Shown: piece after piece, positions 10,714-20,824 of the stretch | How the letters are laid out: the number at the start of each line of letters is the position of its first letter | Numbering within the stretch: the stretch's first letter is position 1 | Program-made: the position numbers and the translations under genes | NCBI RefSeq assembly: GCF_033439725.1 | Contig: NW_026944390.1 | Span: 1,798,001 to 1,862,000, forward strand | Length of the DNA stretch: 64,000 nt | Source: Neurospora tetraspora | Lineage: Eukaryota; Ascomycota; Sordariomycetes; Sordariales; Sordariaceae | Direction: 5' to 3' | Notes under the pieces: model-generated | What the model was told of the DNA's origin: nothing | The model's input: the letters and a program-made list of their open reading frames with translations, nothing else | The model's database searches: none

Positions 10714-12168
10714 GGTTGCCGGTTGTGTGAGGTGGTGTTGTTTGTTGAAGACGTTGTGGCCAGTGTGCTGTTGCACCTCACATATGCCGCTTCGTTTATT
10801 ATAGTCCCCAGATTTCCCTTGACTTTTCCTTGACGTGAGATGAGCTGGCCTCTTGATGAGTCGTCGATGTCAATGATGCTGAATTTGGGTTCGTGAACGA
10901 GTGTCGGCCAACACGGGAATCAAGGGTATCTAAAAGAGCAAGTCGTAAGTCGAGATCCGCCCACTGAGTTTAACCGGGACCGGGTCACGGCAATGTAACG
11001 TCGATGTAACGATGTGGTCCGAAGGCGTGGTAGTGAGGTCAATATCGTGGACTCATGAAGGATATGATGCGGGTGCACTCCTGTTCAAGAACTCATGCCG
11101 ATTGAACCTCCCTGGCAGTTATCATCAACCGCCAGAATCGATGATTGGTGTTTTGGCCATGTTCTGGACATTCGGCAGATTGATGCCGATTGTGACACAC
11201 GGGATTTCCGTGAGGCCTGAAGCGGGAAAATGTATCTCCCATCAAGCTTTTCCGTTGCTAGCTTACCCCGTGAAGGAGCGGAAGGAAGTCCCTGAGATCC
11301 CCCACTGCAACCACCGCATGCGGGCTTTCCCCGCAATCTTGGTGAGGTCTTAACTCCACCTCACTTCTGCCCCTCCGGCATCTCCTTTCTGCACTTCCCG
11401 TTCGTCTGCTTTGAGTTTTGGTCAAATGGGTGTGAAGAACTTAATTGGAATTGAGTTTCACGTGCTCAAAATCATCTAATATTTTGACTCTGTTTTGTGA
11501 TCGTTAGTCCTAACTAGATGAGGTGATGCTTTGAATGCCATTGCTTACATCTGTTACTGTTATCGAGATAAAGCACTATCATTTTGTGAAACCGTCCGTC
11601 TTCAATACAGCTTCATCTCTGCAGTGAAGACTGATCCTCCAAATGTGGCCATCATCATCACCGTTGGACGGACTGTTCCATGTTTACAAATGAAATCTTA
11701 CTTAGCTACCTTGCCCATCTTACCACCGTAAAGTCCCCTACCCGGGGCATTATCGGAGCCAACCCCGGCGTCGGGGTACTCGTCAGGGATAGAAAATCTC
11801 CCTGACTAGCGGCTGGCACTAAAGCCCGGGACGTCGGCGTTAGCGCCGTTTTGGTAGCATCATAACACTTTTTGGCAACTGAATTGGGGAATGGTCGCTC
11901 CCCCGCGCCGAGCCATTAACGACGCGGCTCGCGCTATCAATTTCCCCAACCAAACTTTGCAGGACTCATCATTGTCATCGTCATTTTCATCGTCCAATCT
12001 CAAGAAATATCGAACTGCTGCATGCTTGGTGCTCGGTTCCGTCGTGTCGGTATCTCAGCCTCATCTCATCATCCCATCTCCCCGTAGTTCCCGTCCGTCT
12101 TCCGGCAATTGACTCCATCTGTCTATGGGGCTCCGCCTTGAACACCCTGTCTCTCACACACCGTCCAG
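10714..12168. other. Divergent promoter region between AROM-like gene and Zn2Cys6 gene
   Basis: Both flanking genes are transcribed outward, so this 1.45 kb should hold two promoters. Short open frames are present but none shows a recognised motif. Two adjacent perfect hairpins at 11762-11806 are listed separately. Confidence 0.5.
11762..11806. promoter_or_regulatory. Two adjacent perfect hairpins upstream of Zn2Cys6 gene
   Basis: ACCCCG(gcgt)CGGGGT at 11762-11777 is followed 4 bases later by GTCAGGGA, a 9-base loop and TCCCTGAC at 11782-11806. Both stems are perfect. They lie about 360-400 bases before the Zn2Cys6 start codon and could be protein-binding inverted repeats or leader RNA structure; this is inference. 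Confidence 0.3.
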
Positions 12169-13180
12169 ATGGAGGACTCCGGCGCCACTGAGGAACAGGC
12201 TCAACAGCCGGCGACAACAAATAATATCGATGATGAGACCCGGAAGTCTCAAACCATGACCCCCTCAGCCCAAACTCCCGCTCATCCATCGCCCCCACAG
12301 CAGCAGCAACAAGCCGGCCCATCAGTGACCACTCCTGCCTCCGCTCCGGCTCCCGGACCGTCAACATCAACACCGGGACCTCCGCCCTCCGACACAGGCG
12401 CCGACGCCGGTTCCGAGCCGGTTAACCCCCGAAAGCGAAAAAAGGCTTCACGAGCGTGAGTCCTCTGAGTCCATGACCTCACCACTTCCCATTCCCCTCA
12501 TGCCTCCCCTCATGCACCCCCTCATGCATCCCCCCTTCTCCCCTCCTCATCCCATTCCACCCCCATCTCCCACATCGATTTACCACAACTAACACCTCCC
12601 TCCCCCCCAGCTGCGACTTCTGCCACGTCAACCACCAACCCTGCGACAACGGCCAGCCCAAATGCTCCGTCTGCACCAAACACAACAAACCATGTCTCTA
12701 CCTGCGCCCGACCAAGCGTCGGGGTCCCCAAAAGGGTTATAGGACAGCTCTCAACACCTACAAAGAGAGCGCCGCAGCATGGGGTGCCGTATTGGGCGCC
12801 ATCCCCGGACTAGACGCCCTCATTGAGGGCCATTTAAGGGCGGCGGGCACCCAGGGGAAGCAGATCATTGCGAGTATCAAGGATGCGAATGCCCAGGAGG
12901 GATTGATTGCTAGGTGGCAGGGGAGTGGAGTTTTTAGAGCGTTTTTTGGGGCGCAGAGGCCGGGGACGGGAGAGGGAAATGGTGGGCAGGAGGAGACGCC
13001 AGAGCAAGGACAAGATGGAGGAGGAGAAGATGAAGAGATGGGTGGTATGGCTGGGTCTCCGAATGTTGTGACTCAAGGAGGAATAGGGATAGGAGGAGGG
13101 GGACAACCACCACCCGCGAAGCGGTTCGCTCGAGAAACGGAACAGAGGAGACAAGTAGCGAGGGATCTGGCGCAGTTACA

Positions 13181-13211
<31 letters not shown>

Positions 13212-13993
13212 CAGTCGGCGGGAGCGGGAACGGTAATAGGAGGGAAACGACCATCAATATCCTCAACGGAGTCACCAGGACCGTCGATACCACCGCCACC
13301 ACTACTACTACAACCAGCAGCAACAGCAGCAACGACAATACCAGCATCCCGCCCCGGCCCTAGCACAGGAATATCCAACCTCAACACCAACACACCCAAA
13401 TTCACAGTAAACGACTCCACGCTATCCGATATCGTAGCCAAAGACGCTGCTCAATCGTATGTGTGCCCCCTTTTCTTCTCCCCGCCCGCCCCCTTTTCTT
13501 CTCCCCGCCCGCCCCCTTTTCTTCTCCCCGCCCGCCCCCTTCTCTTCTCCCGTACCCTTTCGTCCCCCCGCTTTCCCAATCTTCTTTTCCCATCTTCTCT
13601 CACTTTCTCCTCTTACCCCCCAGTCCCCCCCTCCTTACCCCTCTTTTCTTCTTCCCTCTGCATGCCTAAGGACTTGGGTGAAACTGACACAGCACGCACA
13701 GCTCCTCCCGAGAATCCCAAACCCTCCGCCCCCTCGGCTTCGCCCCCGACGAAACCATAGCCGACTTTTACAGCATGGGATCGAACCCTGATCCTATGGC
13801 TTCAATGCCCGCAAATAACACCAACGCCAACAATAACTACAACAACGGCGGCGGCGGTGGCGGTGGCGGTGGCGGGTATGGTGGTGGAAATGGCGGGGCG
13901 TACGACGGTGGTGCTGGGGATGATGACTTTCTGTTCTTTGATTCAGAGCAGAGGGCTTATTATGAGCTGTTGATGGGGAGGAGTTTTGGGTGA
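12169..13993 (+). CDS. Zn(II)2Cys6 transcription factor, 474 aa, three exons
   Basis: Exons are 12169-12455, 12611-13456 and 13702-13993; both introns are GT-AG (GTGAGT/CCCCAG and GTATGT/GCACAG) and the total is 475 codons. The zinc cluster sits at residues ~97-123 directly after intron 1: CDFC, HVNHQP, C, DNGQPK, CSVC, TKHNKP, C, an exact CX2CX6CX6CX2CX6C. It is preceded by a basic PRKRKKASRA and followed by a basic KRRGPQKGYR linker, then a helical GAVLGAIPGLDALIEGHLR. A polyglutamine tract is coded near 13178-13214 and a polyglycine run near 13847-13905. Exon 3 starts with the frame that reads LRPLGFAPDETIADFYS. It should be a nuclear DNA-binding regulator. It is divergent from the quinate-repressor-like gene, which makes a regulatory pair conceivable but unproven. 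The fungal-specific middle homology domain is not evident. Confidence 0.85.
13469..13545 (+). repeat. Tandem pyrimidine repeat inside intron 2 of the Zn2Cys6 gene
   Basis: About three copies of a 23-24-base unit (TTTTCTTCTCCCCGCCCGCC) lie just after the donor at 13457. The rest of the intron to 13701 stays CT-rich. The repeat expands the intron to 245 bases. Confidence 0.75.
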
Positions 13994-14786
13994 GCGTGAT
14001 AGGGTATGGGACGTCCTGACGACAGCGCCTTTTTGGAAGAGGTCGAGATGGGAAAAAGCGAGACTTTAAACCCACGAGTTTGAGCCGCTTGAGAATTGCT
14101 TAGGACTGTGATGGGAAGAGGACTAGGGCGGTTGAGGTACGTTTGATTCCTGCTCTTGCTGTTCGCGCAAAGACAAAAAACTGACGGAAGCAGATGGAAA
14201 CGGAAACAGGAAGCAGGTGATTAGAACATAGTACACCCCAGACGACAGACACACATAACGACGTATGATACCCGCCAACAATAACGAATGGCAAACTTTT
14301 ACCAAGCGAAATAAAACAAAGTTTACTTCGTCTGTCAATGATTGCGTGAGCAAGAAGTTACTACTACTAATGTTTATTTGTTATTTCGGGTCTTTATGTT
14401 CAATGATAATGACTGAAGGGTCTCCCAACCTCAGTCATGATGATTTCTAGTGTTGCTGACTGGACCAGCGAACAGGTTGAAAAAGCAATCTGCTCAAAAA
14501 GCAAGAAAAAGCCAAAAGCCAAACGACGTTGCGATCCGAGCAAAGCCATCATTCATCCTATCCATCCAGTCATCCGTCCGTCCGTCCATCCGCCCGCCAG
14601 TCCCGAAACCCCGATGATGCGCCGCCATGATATGTAGTTTGTGGTTTAAAACAATTGTGTAAGAAAGAACACGCCGGCTGATTAAGCGAAAAATAGGATT
14701 GTAGAGCAAAACCGCGCCAGGAGTAAGAAGAGAAAAGCAGGTGCCTGAAGGGAAGAAGCAGGGAAGACAAGCAAGAGTCAAACCGC
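13994..14786. other. Convergent 3' regions, no gene seen
   Basis: Lies between the 3' ends of the Zn2Cys6 gene (+) and the 246-aa gene (-). A short run of TCCGTCCATC-type repeats is seen near 14560-14590. No coding features. Confidence 0.5.
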
Positions 14787-15611
14787 TCAAACAAGTTCAA
14801 ACCCCTCATCCTCCTCCACCTCTTCCTCCTCCTGCTGGCTGGCAGCAGCAGCGCCCCCCCTCAACCCCCTCCTCTTCGCCTTCCGTCCCTTCAACGCCTC
14901 CCCATTCGCATCCAGAATCTCATACTCCTTCTCGACAAACTTCTCCGTCTTACGATCATCCGTCTTGACAAAGTTTTCCAAAGTCAAAGGGGTCCGGCTA
15001 AAACCCGGCGTGGAGTCTTGGTCGAAGGAGTAGAGGAAGTTATCCTCTGCTGCTGTTGTTGACGTTGTTGATACCACTGACGAGAAGAGGTTTTTCGAGA
15101 CAGAGGATGGGGTTGATGATGATGCTGATGGGGTTGAGGTGGAGTAATCCTCGCGGTCATCGTAACGAATGTCCTTGTGCGCGAAAAGCTTGGGGAAGTT
15201 GATGGAGTGGTAGCCAATGTTGTTGGAGCGGCCGCCACCTGCACCGTGGTGGCGGAGCTTGTAGAGGTTGCGGGAGGATTGTTTGGGGTATTCGCAGGAG
15301 CCGCTGGAAAGACATGAGAGTTAGTTTCTGTTGCAGTAAGAGAGGGAAGAGAGGGAAAGAAAGGGTGAAGCAAGAAAGAAAGCTTACCAAGCATCTCCCC
15401 GAATCTTCCTCGCCGGTCGCGACTTGATCAGCTGATTCGGGTGCCCGTTGCTTGTAAGCAGCTCACCCGTCATCCAGTTCTTCTTGACTCCGGGGAGGTC
15501 GCGAGTGCCCGAGGCCCACTTTGTAGACGAGTCCTTGCTGCGCTTCCATTCCTTGTGGGAGCTGCGGAGGTCACGCTCGTACTGGACCGAGGACTCGAGG
15601 GAGGTAGCCAT
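14787..15611 (-). CDS. Uncharacterised conserved-looking protein, 246 aa, two exons
   Basis: Exon 1 is 15388-15611 (MATSLESSVQYERDLRSSHK) and exon 2 is 14787-15303; the intron has a GTAAGC donor and a TTTCCAG acceptor, and the two exons total 247 codons. The join reads GDAW then CGSCEYPKQSSRNLYKLRHH, which keeps the frame and gives a CxxC pair. After that come a Gly/Asn patch, YDDREDYS, a Ser/Thr-rich linker and a charged C-terminus (KGRKAKRRGLRGG, then a Glu-rich tail). No signal peptide or membrane segment. I do not recognise the family. The dense charged N-terminal 75 residues look like the conserved core. Confidence 0.75.
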
Positions 15612-18600
15612 GATGATGACAGTTGTTGGTGATATTAGTGTAAGTGGTGTTGTTGGTGGTGATGTCTGAGGATGTAGAGATGATTGTCGGGAAAGGTTGA
15701 CTAGATGTAGCCGAAGTAGGTACTTAAAGATCCAAGTAGACAGAAGACGGAATCCGGTCCCCTTTTGATTCAATTCGTGATGTAATCGTCACCGAGGTCG
15801 GTCGGTCAGGGGTAGGTAGGTACTAGTGTACAGCGGTGTAGGTATGGAGACAAGGGCGTGCGTGACGGTCCAGCAGGGGGTGGTTGGCCTCAGGGTCGGT
15901 ACTAGCAGACTAGTGTATACCGGGAACTGTCAACTTTCGGGCCCTGTCGATCTGCCAAGTGTACCAATTATGGAAATAGAGTTGTAATCGGCGGAGTCTG
16001 AGAGAGAGAGTTTCCTAGGGATTTCGAGAAGGATAGATGGGAGTTGTAAATGATCGAACTGGTGGGGGAGAGGAAGACCGTTGTGGTCGGTGGTGGTTGT
16101 TCGGTCAAGGGGGTGTTAAAGGGTTGAGCCAGTGGAGGGGCCCTTTGGCGTTGTGGTGGTGATGAAAGAGAATGAGAGAGAGAGAGAGAGTTGGGAGGAG
16201 AAAGAACGGCTTTGTTGTGATGCTTTAAAAGCAACGGTTGGATCAGGTGCAGGCTGCGAATGACTGAAGAAACAGCCAAACCAAGGCTGAGTGTTCTATT
16301 GAAAATGGCTAAAAAGCCAACTCGTTCAGGATGTTGCCGGTGAGTGACTCAAAGAAGCGACTTCCCGATTGAGAACGGTGAGGTGTGAATAGAGGTAACA
16401 CGGCCACTGATAAGCGATAAGGACGGGGGCTGATAAGCGATGACGCGCTGTGACAGTTGGACTGAGATTCAATGACGGTAACAACGGAACAAGGAGAAAG
16501 CTGAAGATATAGTGATAAGACTATCGACGGTTTCCGTGTTTGTGTGTTGACTCTTGGATTGTTGGAATTTACAAGATGGAAGCAGAGCAGGGACAGAGGG
16601 AGGCCTTCGTTTTATCCATCAACGAGCCACGCCCACGGCCAACACTGCCTGGATTCTGATGGAGGGTATCAGGAACACACGGGTCACTGCCAAAAGGACA
16701 TCGATGCCTTGCTGAGACACGAGATGGTCACCTTTCGCTCGGTTTGGCTCATCATGGAATCCCAGGGCCCGTTTTCTTTTATCAAGACCCCTTTCGGTAA
16801 CAAAGTGCCCAAAGTGCATGTGGACGGGAAGTACCCCGGTATCTCTGGAGTCTGGAGGTTGGTGCATGACCTGGTTGGGACAAGACCAAGTGACGACAGT
16901 GGCAGGAAACGGAGTATTGCTGAACTCCAGGAGACCTCCAGACTTTTGTCAGCTGCTGGCACCTCTCGTCATCTTCCATCTAGGCAGGGACAGGGAACGG
17001 ATACGATGAGTTTGCGAACCCAGCACGGCGCGGTCGAGGCACGGAGGCACAGTGCACCAGCTGCCCATTTTGTGTCCAACCGCCTGCCTGTCCACTGAGG
17101 TTGAAGAGTCGATACACGCCTTCTTGTTGTTCTTCTTTGCCGTCTTCTGCCTGCTATTAGCCGGCCTCCCGCTTGAAAATGATGACATTGGTGTGCTTTA
17201 GCAATGGCCCCTGAACGGCGACTTTTTTCGTCCCTACCTGGAACCTCCATGTCTGTTCGATGCCCGTGTCCGTTGAACTGGCTCACTGGGTACCGGACGT
17301 CCCGCTTGCGATAGATGGAAGATCTCTGGATCCTTGTCAGCTCCCTGAAAGCTGTTGTCTTCGGGGGGTTTTGTTAGCCCAACAAGAGAGACAGTTCTAC
17401 CGCTGTTGCACTCAGGTCTCAACAGTTGTTACACATGCTGCTTTTCCTGTCAACAATGGCATCTTGCTATCTTCTACCATTCATCTTCTGGTAGAAAGTA
17501 TCGCCGGGCAATGAATGGATGGTGACAGCATCGAATTGGGAAAGGTTGGTGTCCCCGGCTTGCCCCGGATGCGGTGCGGCCGGATGTGGGGGGGGAAGCG
17601 AACCCGCCAACGACGCTAGAGCAGCGCAGCACGGGGTACCGATGATCGATGCATCGCGACGTCTGTACCTGTACCTGCACACTGAGCAAGTCTTATCGAT
17701 TTGGATGTAATTCAAGCGCTTTGAACTCTTGGAATGTGCATTAGACGAGAAAGAGCGAAGAACGTGGTAACAAAAGAGCCATCAAAGAGGCATTCATTGT
17801 TCCTCTAAGCCTATCGCTTATCGGCCCAGGTACCTCTACGGCTCTCTGTCCAGCAAGATCCTCGCCGGATGCCGAGGATGACAGGATGACGCTCCGTCAA
17901 TCAGGGGCGCATGCGTCTCTTCTGCAGGGTAGCAACCGTCAGCGCTTGCAGTGGAGAATGATAAGCCGATAAGAGCTGAACATGGACGGCCACACCGCGA
18001 TATCGGCGTCCTCTCTAGTGGTCTTCAGGAGACAAAATGGAACCTGGATTGCAATCATGTTCGAACAAAGTGTTCACAATGGAGACCGGTACTTTCATCA
18101 GTCCTAATGTCATGTTTGTTGATGCCATCACCTATCTGGATCAGGACTATGTATTGCCAAGTTTGGTCAACCCCCTTTTTCTCCCGGGCCGCCTCACTTT
18201 AGTCACTTCACTGTGTACTTCTTCCACCCAAAAAGGTCAAAGGAGGCAGGGATATGCCAAGGCCCACGAGGCGTGGTCTGCTGACCCATCTCCGTCATCT
18301 CCATAGCCGCCTTGGAATGAAGAAGACGCGATCCAGGTACCATGGCATGGCCGAACAAGAGCAGGTGTTCACACGGCGTGCGATTGTTCGGCCATGCCGC
18401 CGTGTTCACCGTAACTCGATCGGCTTGCTCAGCTGTTGAGGAGGTGTTTCTCGCGTCTTGTCGCCTATGCGGGACGTGATGGCGTGACGCGACTAGATGG
18501 TCCATACAAAGGGCACCAGAAGATCAGATCAACCGCCTGAAGTTTGAACTCTCAGAACCCTCGACATCCAAAACTTTGATTATGGAAGGTTTCAATGGAT

Positions 18601-19104
18601 GGACATCATGGATGACAGTGATAGAAATCCCTACGCTCACGAGCCTCGAATATTCTGTGTGGTATACCTCTGTAGCACTAAATTCACCGATGAATCAACT
18701 GAACACTCACAACGCCGATCCCGAATCTTAATCTGTTTTACTTTTCCGAGTTTGATTTCGTGATACCTTCCACCACGTGCAACCAACTCCCACCATCGCC
18801 GACAGCGGAATCATCACCAGTGTTATCAGTGATGTCACCGGGCTTCCCCCCTAGAGGGGATGTATCTTATCGCGCTTATCCACTATCAGCTCGGAAAGGC
18901 AGCAGCAAAGCACTGACCATCTGTAGACCACAGCTGGTACCTCTACACTTCCGGCAGGCAACTCCTCTAAACCGCAATCTAATCTAAACACCACCACCAT
19001 CACCATCGCCTCAAACAATCAACAACACCATCCTACCCACTCAACCAGAAAAAACAACCCAACCCGACCCAAACAAAACCACCACAAACCACACCAACGC
19101 AGAA
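15612..19104. other. 3.5-kb stretch without a recognised gene
   Basis: It separates the 246-aa gene (-) from BUD13 (+), so both promoters lie here. The longest open frame (16544-17098, 184 codons) begins on a non-ATG codon, has mixed composition and no domain. Short GA-rich runs occur near 16170-16190. No tRNA, 5S or repeat recognised. A non-coding RNA or large regulatory region cannot be excluded. Confidence 0.4.
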
Positions 19105-20256
19105 ATGCCCTCAGACAAAGCCGCCTACCTAGCAGCCCACTACCTCTCCACCGACCCACCCAACAAATCCTCCACCTCCACAAGCAAAAAACGCAAGCGC
19201 AAGAATAAATCAGCAGAAGATGGCCTCATCATAGCCGACGACGACGACACCACCTGGGCCACCGCCGGCCGCGCCAACGCTTCTGACGACGATGACTTCG
19301 ACGGCCCCGTCCTCGCTGCGGGGGTAGTATCAGCCGACTTCCGCAAAGCCAAGAAATCCGGTTGGAAAACCGTCGGCGGTTCAGCAGCAGCAGCAGCAGC
19401 AAAACAAACTACAACTACAACCACAACTACGAAAACGACCAAGGAGGATATAGACGCCGCGGCCGCTGCTGATGCGATCCTAGCGCAGACAGCCGCCGAA
19501 ACCGCTGCCCTGGCGCGAGAAGCAGGCGGGGATGATGAAGTTTTGGTGGTAGACACGCTTACCGGCGCGACCACTACAACGGTAGCCCACCGCCCACCCG
19601 AAACGCAAGCACAAGCACCGATCATGTCCAACGGGACGCATGCGGGGTTACAATCCGCGGCGGCAATCACCGCGCAACTCAAAGCTAGACAGGAAGCTGA
19701 AAGGCTGGAACTCGACCGACTAAGAGCCGAACGCGACCAACAGCCGGAAGAAAAGGAGGAGCTCGTGTTGAGAGATGCAACCGGTCGACGAATCGATGCC
19801 AGCATGCGAAGGGCAGAGGCACGCAGACAACAAGCCGAGGCAGAACGCAAAGAAGCCGAACGCAAGCGCGCATTAAAGGGCGAAGTCCAACTCGAAGCCG
19901 CCCGCAGACGACGCGAGGAACTGGAAGAGGCCAAGCTGATGCCTCTCGCCCGTTCCAAAGACGACGAACAACTCAATGCCGAACTTAAAGAACAAGATAG
20001 ATGGAATGATCCTATGGCGCAGTTTCTTGCTCCTGAAGACGTAAAAGTAAAGGGAGGGAAAGGGAAAGGGGGAAGAGGGTTGGGGAGGAGACCAACATAT
20101 AAAGGACCGGCACCGCCGAATCGGTACGGCATCAAACCGGGGTATAGGTGGGATGGGGTGGATAGGAGTAATGGGTTTGAAGCGGAACGGTTCAAGGCGA
20201 TTAATCGGCGTGAGAGGAATAAAGGGTTGGAGTATGCTTGGCAGATGGATGAGTAG
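19105..20256 (+). CDS. cwc26: Pre-mRNA-splicing factor BUD13/CWC26
   Basis: A single-exon 383-aa protein starting at ATG 19105. The N-terminus is lysine-rich with KKRKRKNKS (nuclear targeting), then an acidic patch [10 protein letters not shown] and [10 protein letters not shown], followed by an Ala/Thr-rich linker and a long charged helix rich in Glu/Arg/Lys (residues ~195-290). The C-terminal BUD13 signature is complete: [42 protein letters not shown] and EYAWQMDE at the very end. In yeast this region, with the tryptophan in RWDGVDR, binds Snu17/Ist3 in the RES complex, which stabilises the spliceosome before activation. Length and ends fit the family. Assignment is strong. Confidence 0.93.
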   Translation: MPSDKAAYLAAHYLSTDPPNKSSTSTSKKRKRKNKSAEDGLIIADDDDTTWATAGRANASDDDDFDGPVLAAGVVSADFRKAKKSGWKTVGGSAAAAAAKQTTTTTTTTKTTKEDIDAAAAADAILAQTAAETAALAREAGGDDEVLVVDTLTGATTTTVAHRPPETQAQAPIMSNGTHAGLQSAAAITAQLKARQEAERLELDRLRAERDQQPEEKEELVLRDATGRRIDASMRRAEARRQQAEAERKEAERKRALKGEVQLEAARRRREELEEAKLMPLARSKDDEQLNAELKEQDRWNDPMAQFLAPEDVKVKGGKGKGGRGLGRRPTYKGPAPPNRYGIKPGYRWDGVDRSNGFEAERFKAINRRERNKGLEYAWQMDE

Positions 20257-20824
20257 TGCGTTCATGTCCTGGGTGGTCGTATAGACGTATGGAGGTATGG
20301 ACGTATGGACGATGGGTAATGATGAGCAAAGAAATTGGGTTACTGTCAGGTGTTCGGCGTCAAATTGCCATGCTACTACATATGGTACATAGGGTTGAAA
20401 AATGGGAGCAAGCAAAATATGGATTTTTTGATGGACAGATTGAACCAAATTGCATTGTAAGAAGCTATCCAAGGCAGGGCTAGATTAAGTGACCAGGATA
20501 ATCACACAATGTTAGCACGATACGTTGGGTGACTACGAACATTAGCACATTGGAATATACCTCAAATCATGACATCGCTTCAGTAAGGTCTATTAACTAT
20601 CTCTCTAAGCAACTTCCGTAGACCTAATCATCTCCAACAACCACGTCCCGCTAAAGCGGTGACCACTGCAACCTCGAGAAATAGTGATACTGCGATAATC
20701 GTGCAAAAAGTCCAACCGCTATAACCTATGTAAAATGGTTCCGTGTACGTTGTTTCGTTTCTCTCCTTCCACCTATCCCACATAGTCTTCCAAAGCCTCC
20801 CCCCAAAAAAACAACTTCAACTCT
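20257..20824. other. Convergent 3' UTRs of BUD13 and TFIIF-alpha
   Basis: Both neighbours end here from opposite sides. A short run of GTATGGAC-type repeats is near 20285-20315. No gene seen. Confidence 0.5.

Noticed and set aside
16544-17098. 184-codon open frame in the 15.6-19.1 kb gap
   Set aside because: Starts on a non-ATG codon, overlaps frames on the other strand, shows no motif or coding-like composition.
19140-20195. 351-codon antisense frame over BUD13
   Set aside because: Ser/Ala-rich shadow of Glu/Arg codons in BUD13.
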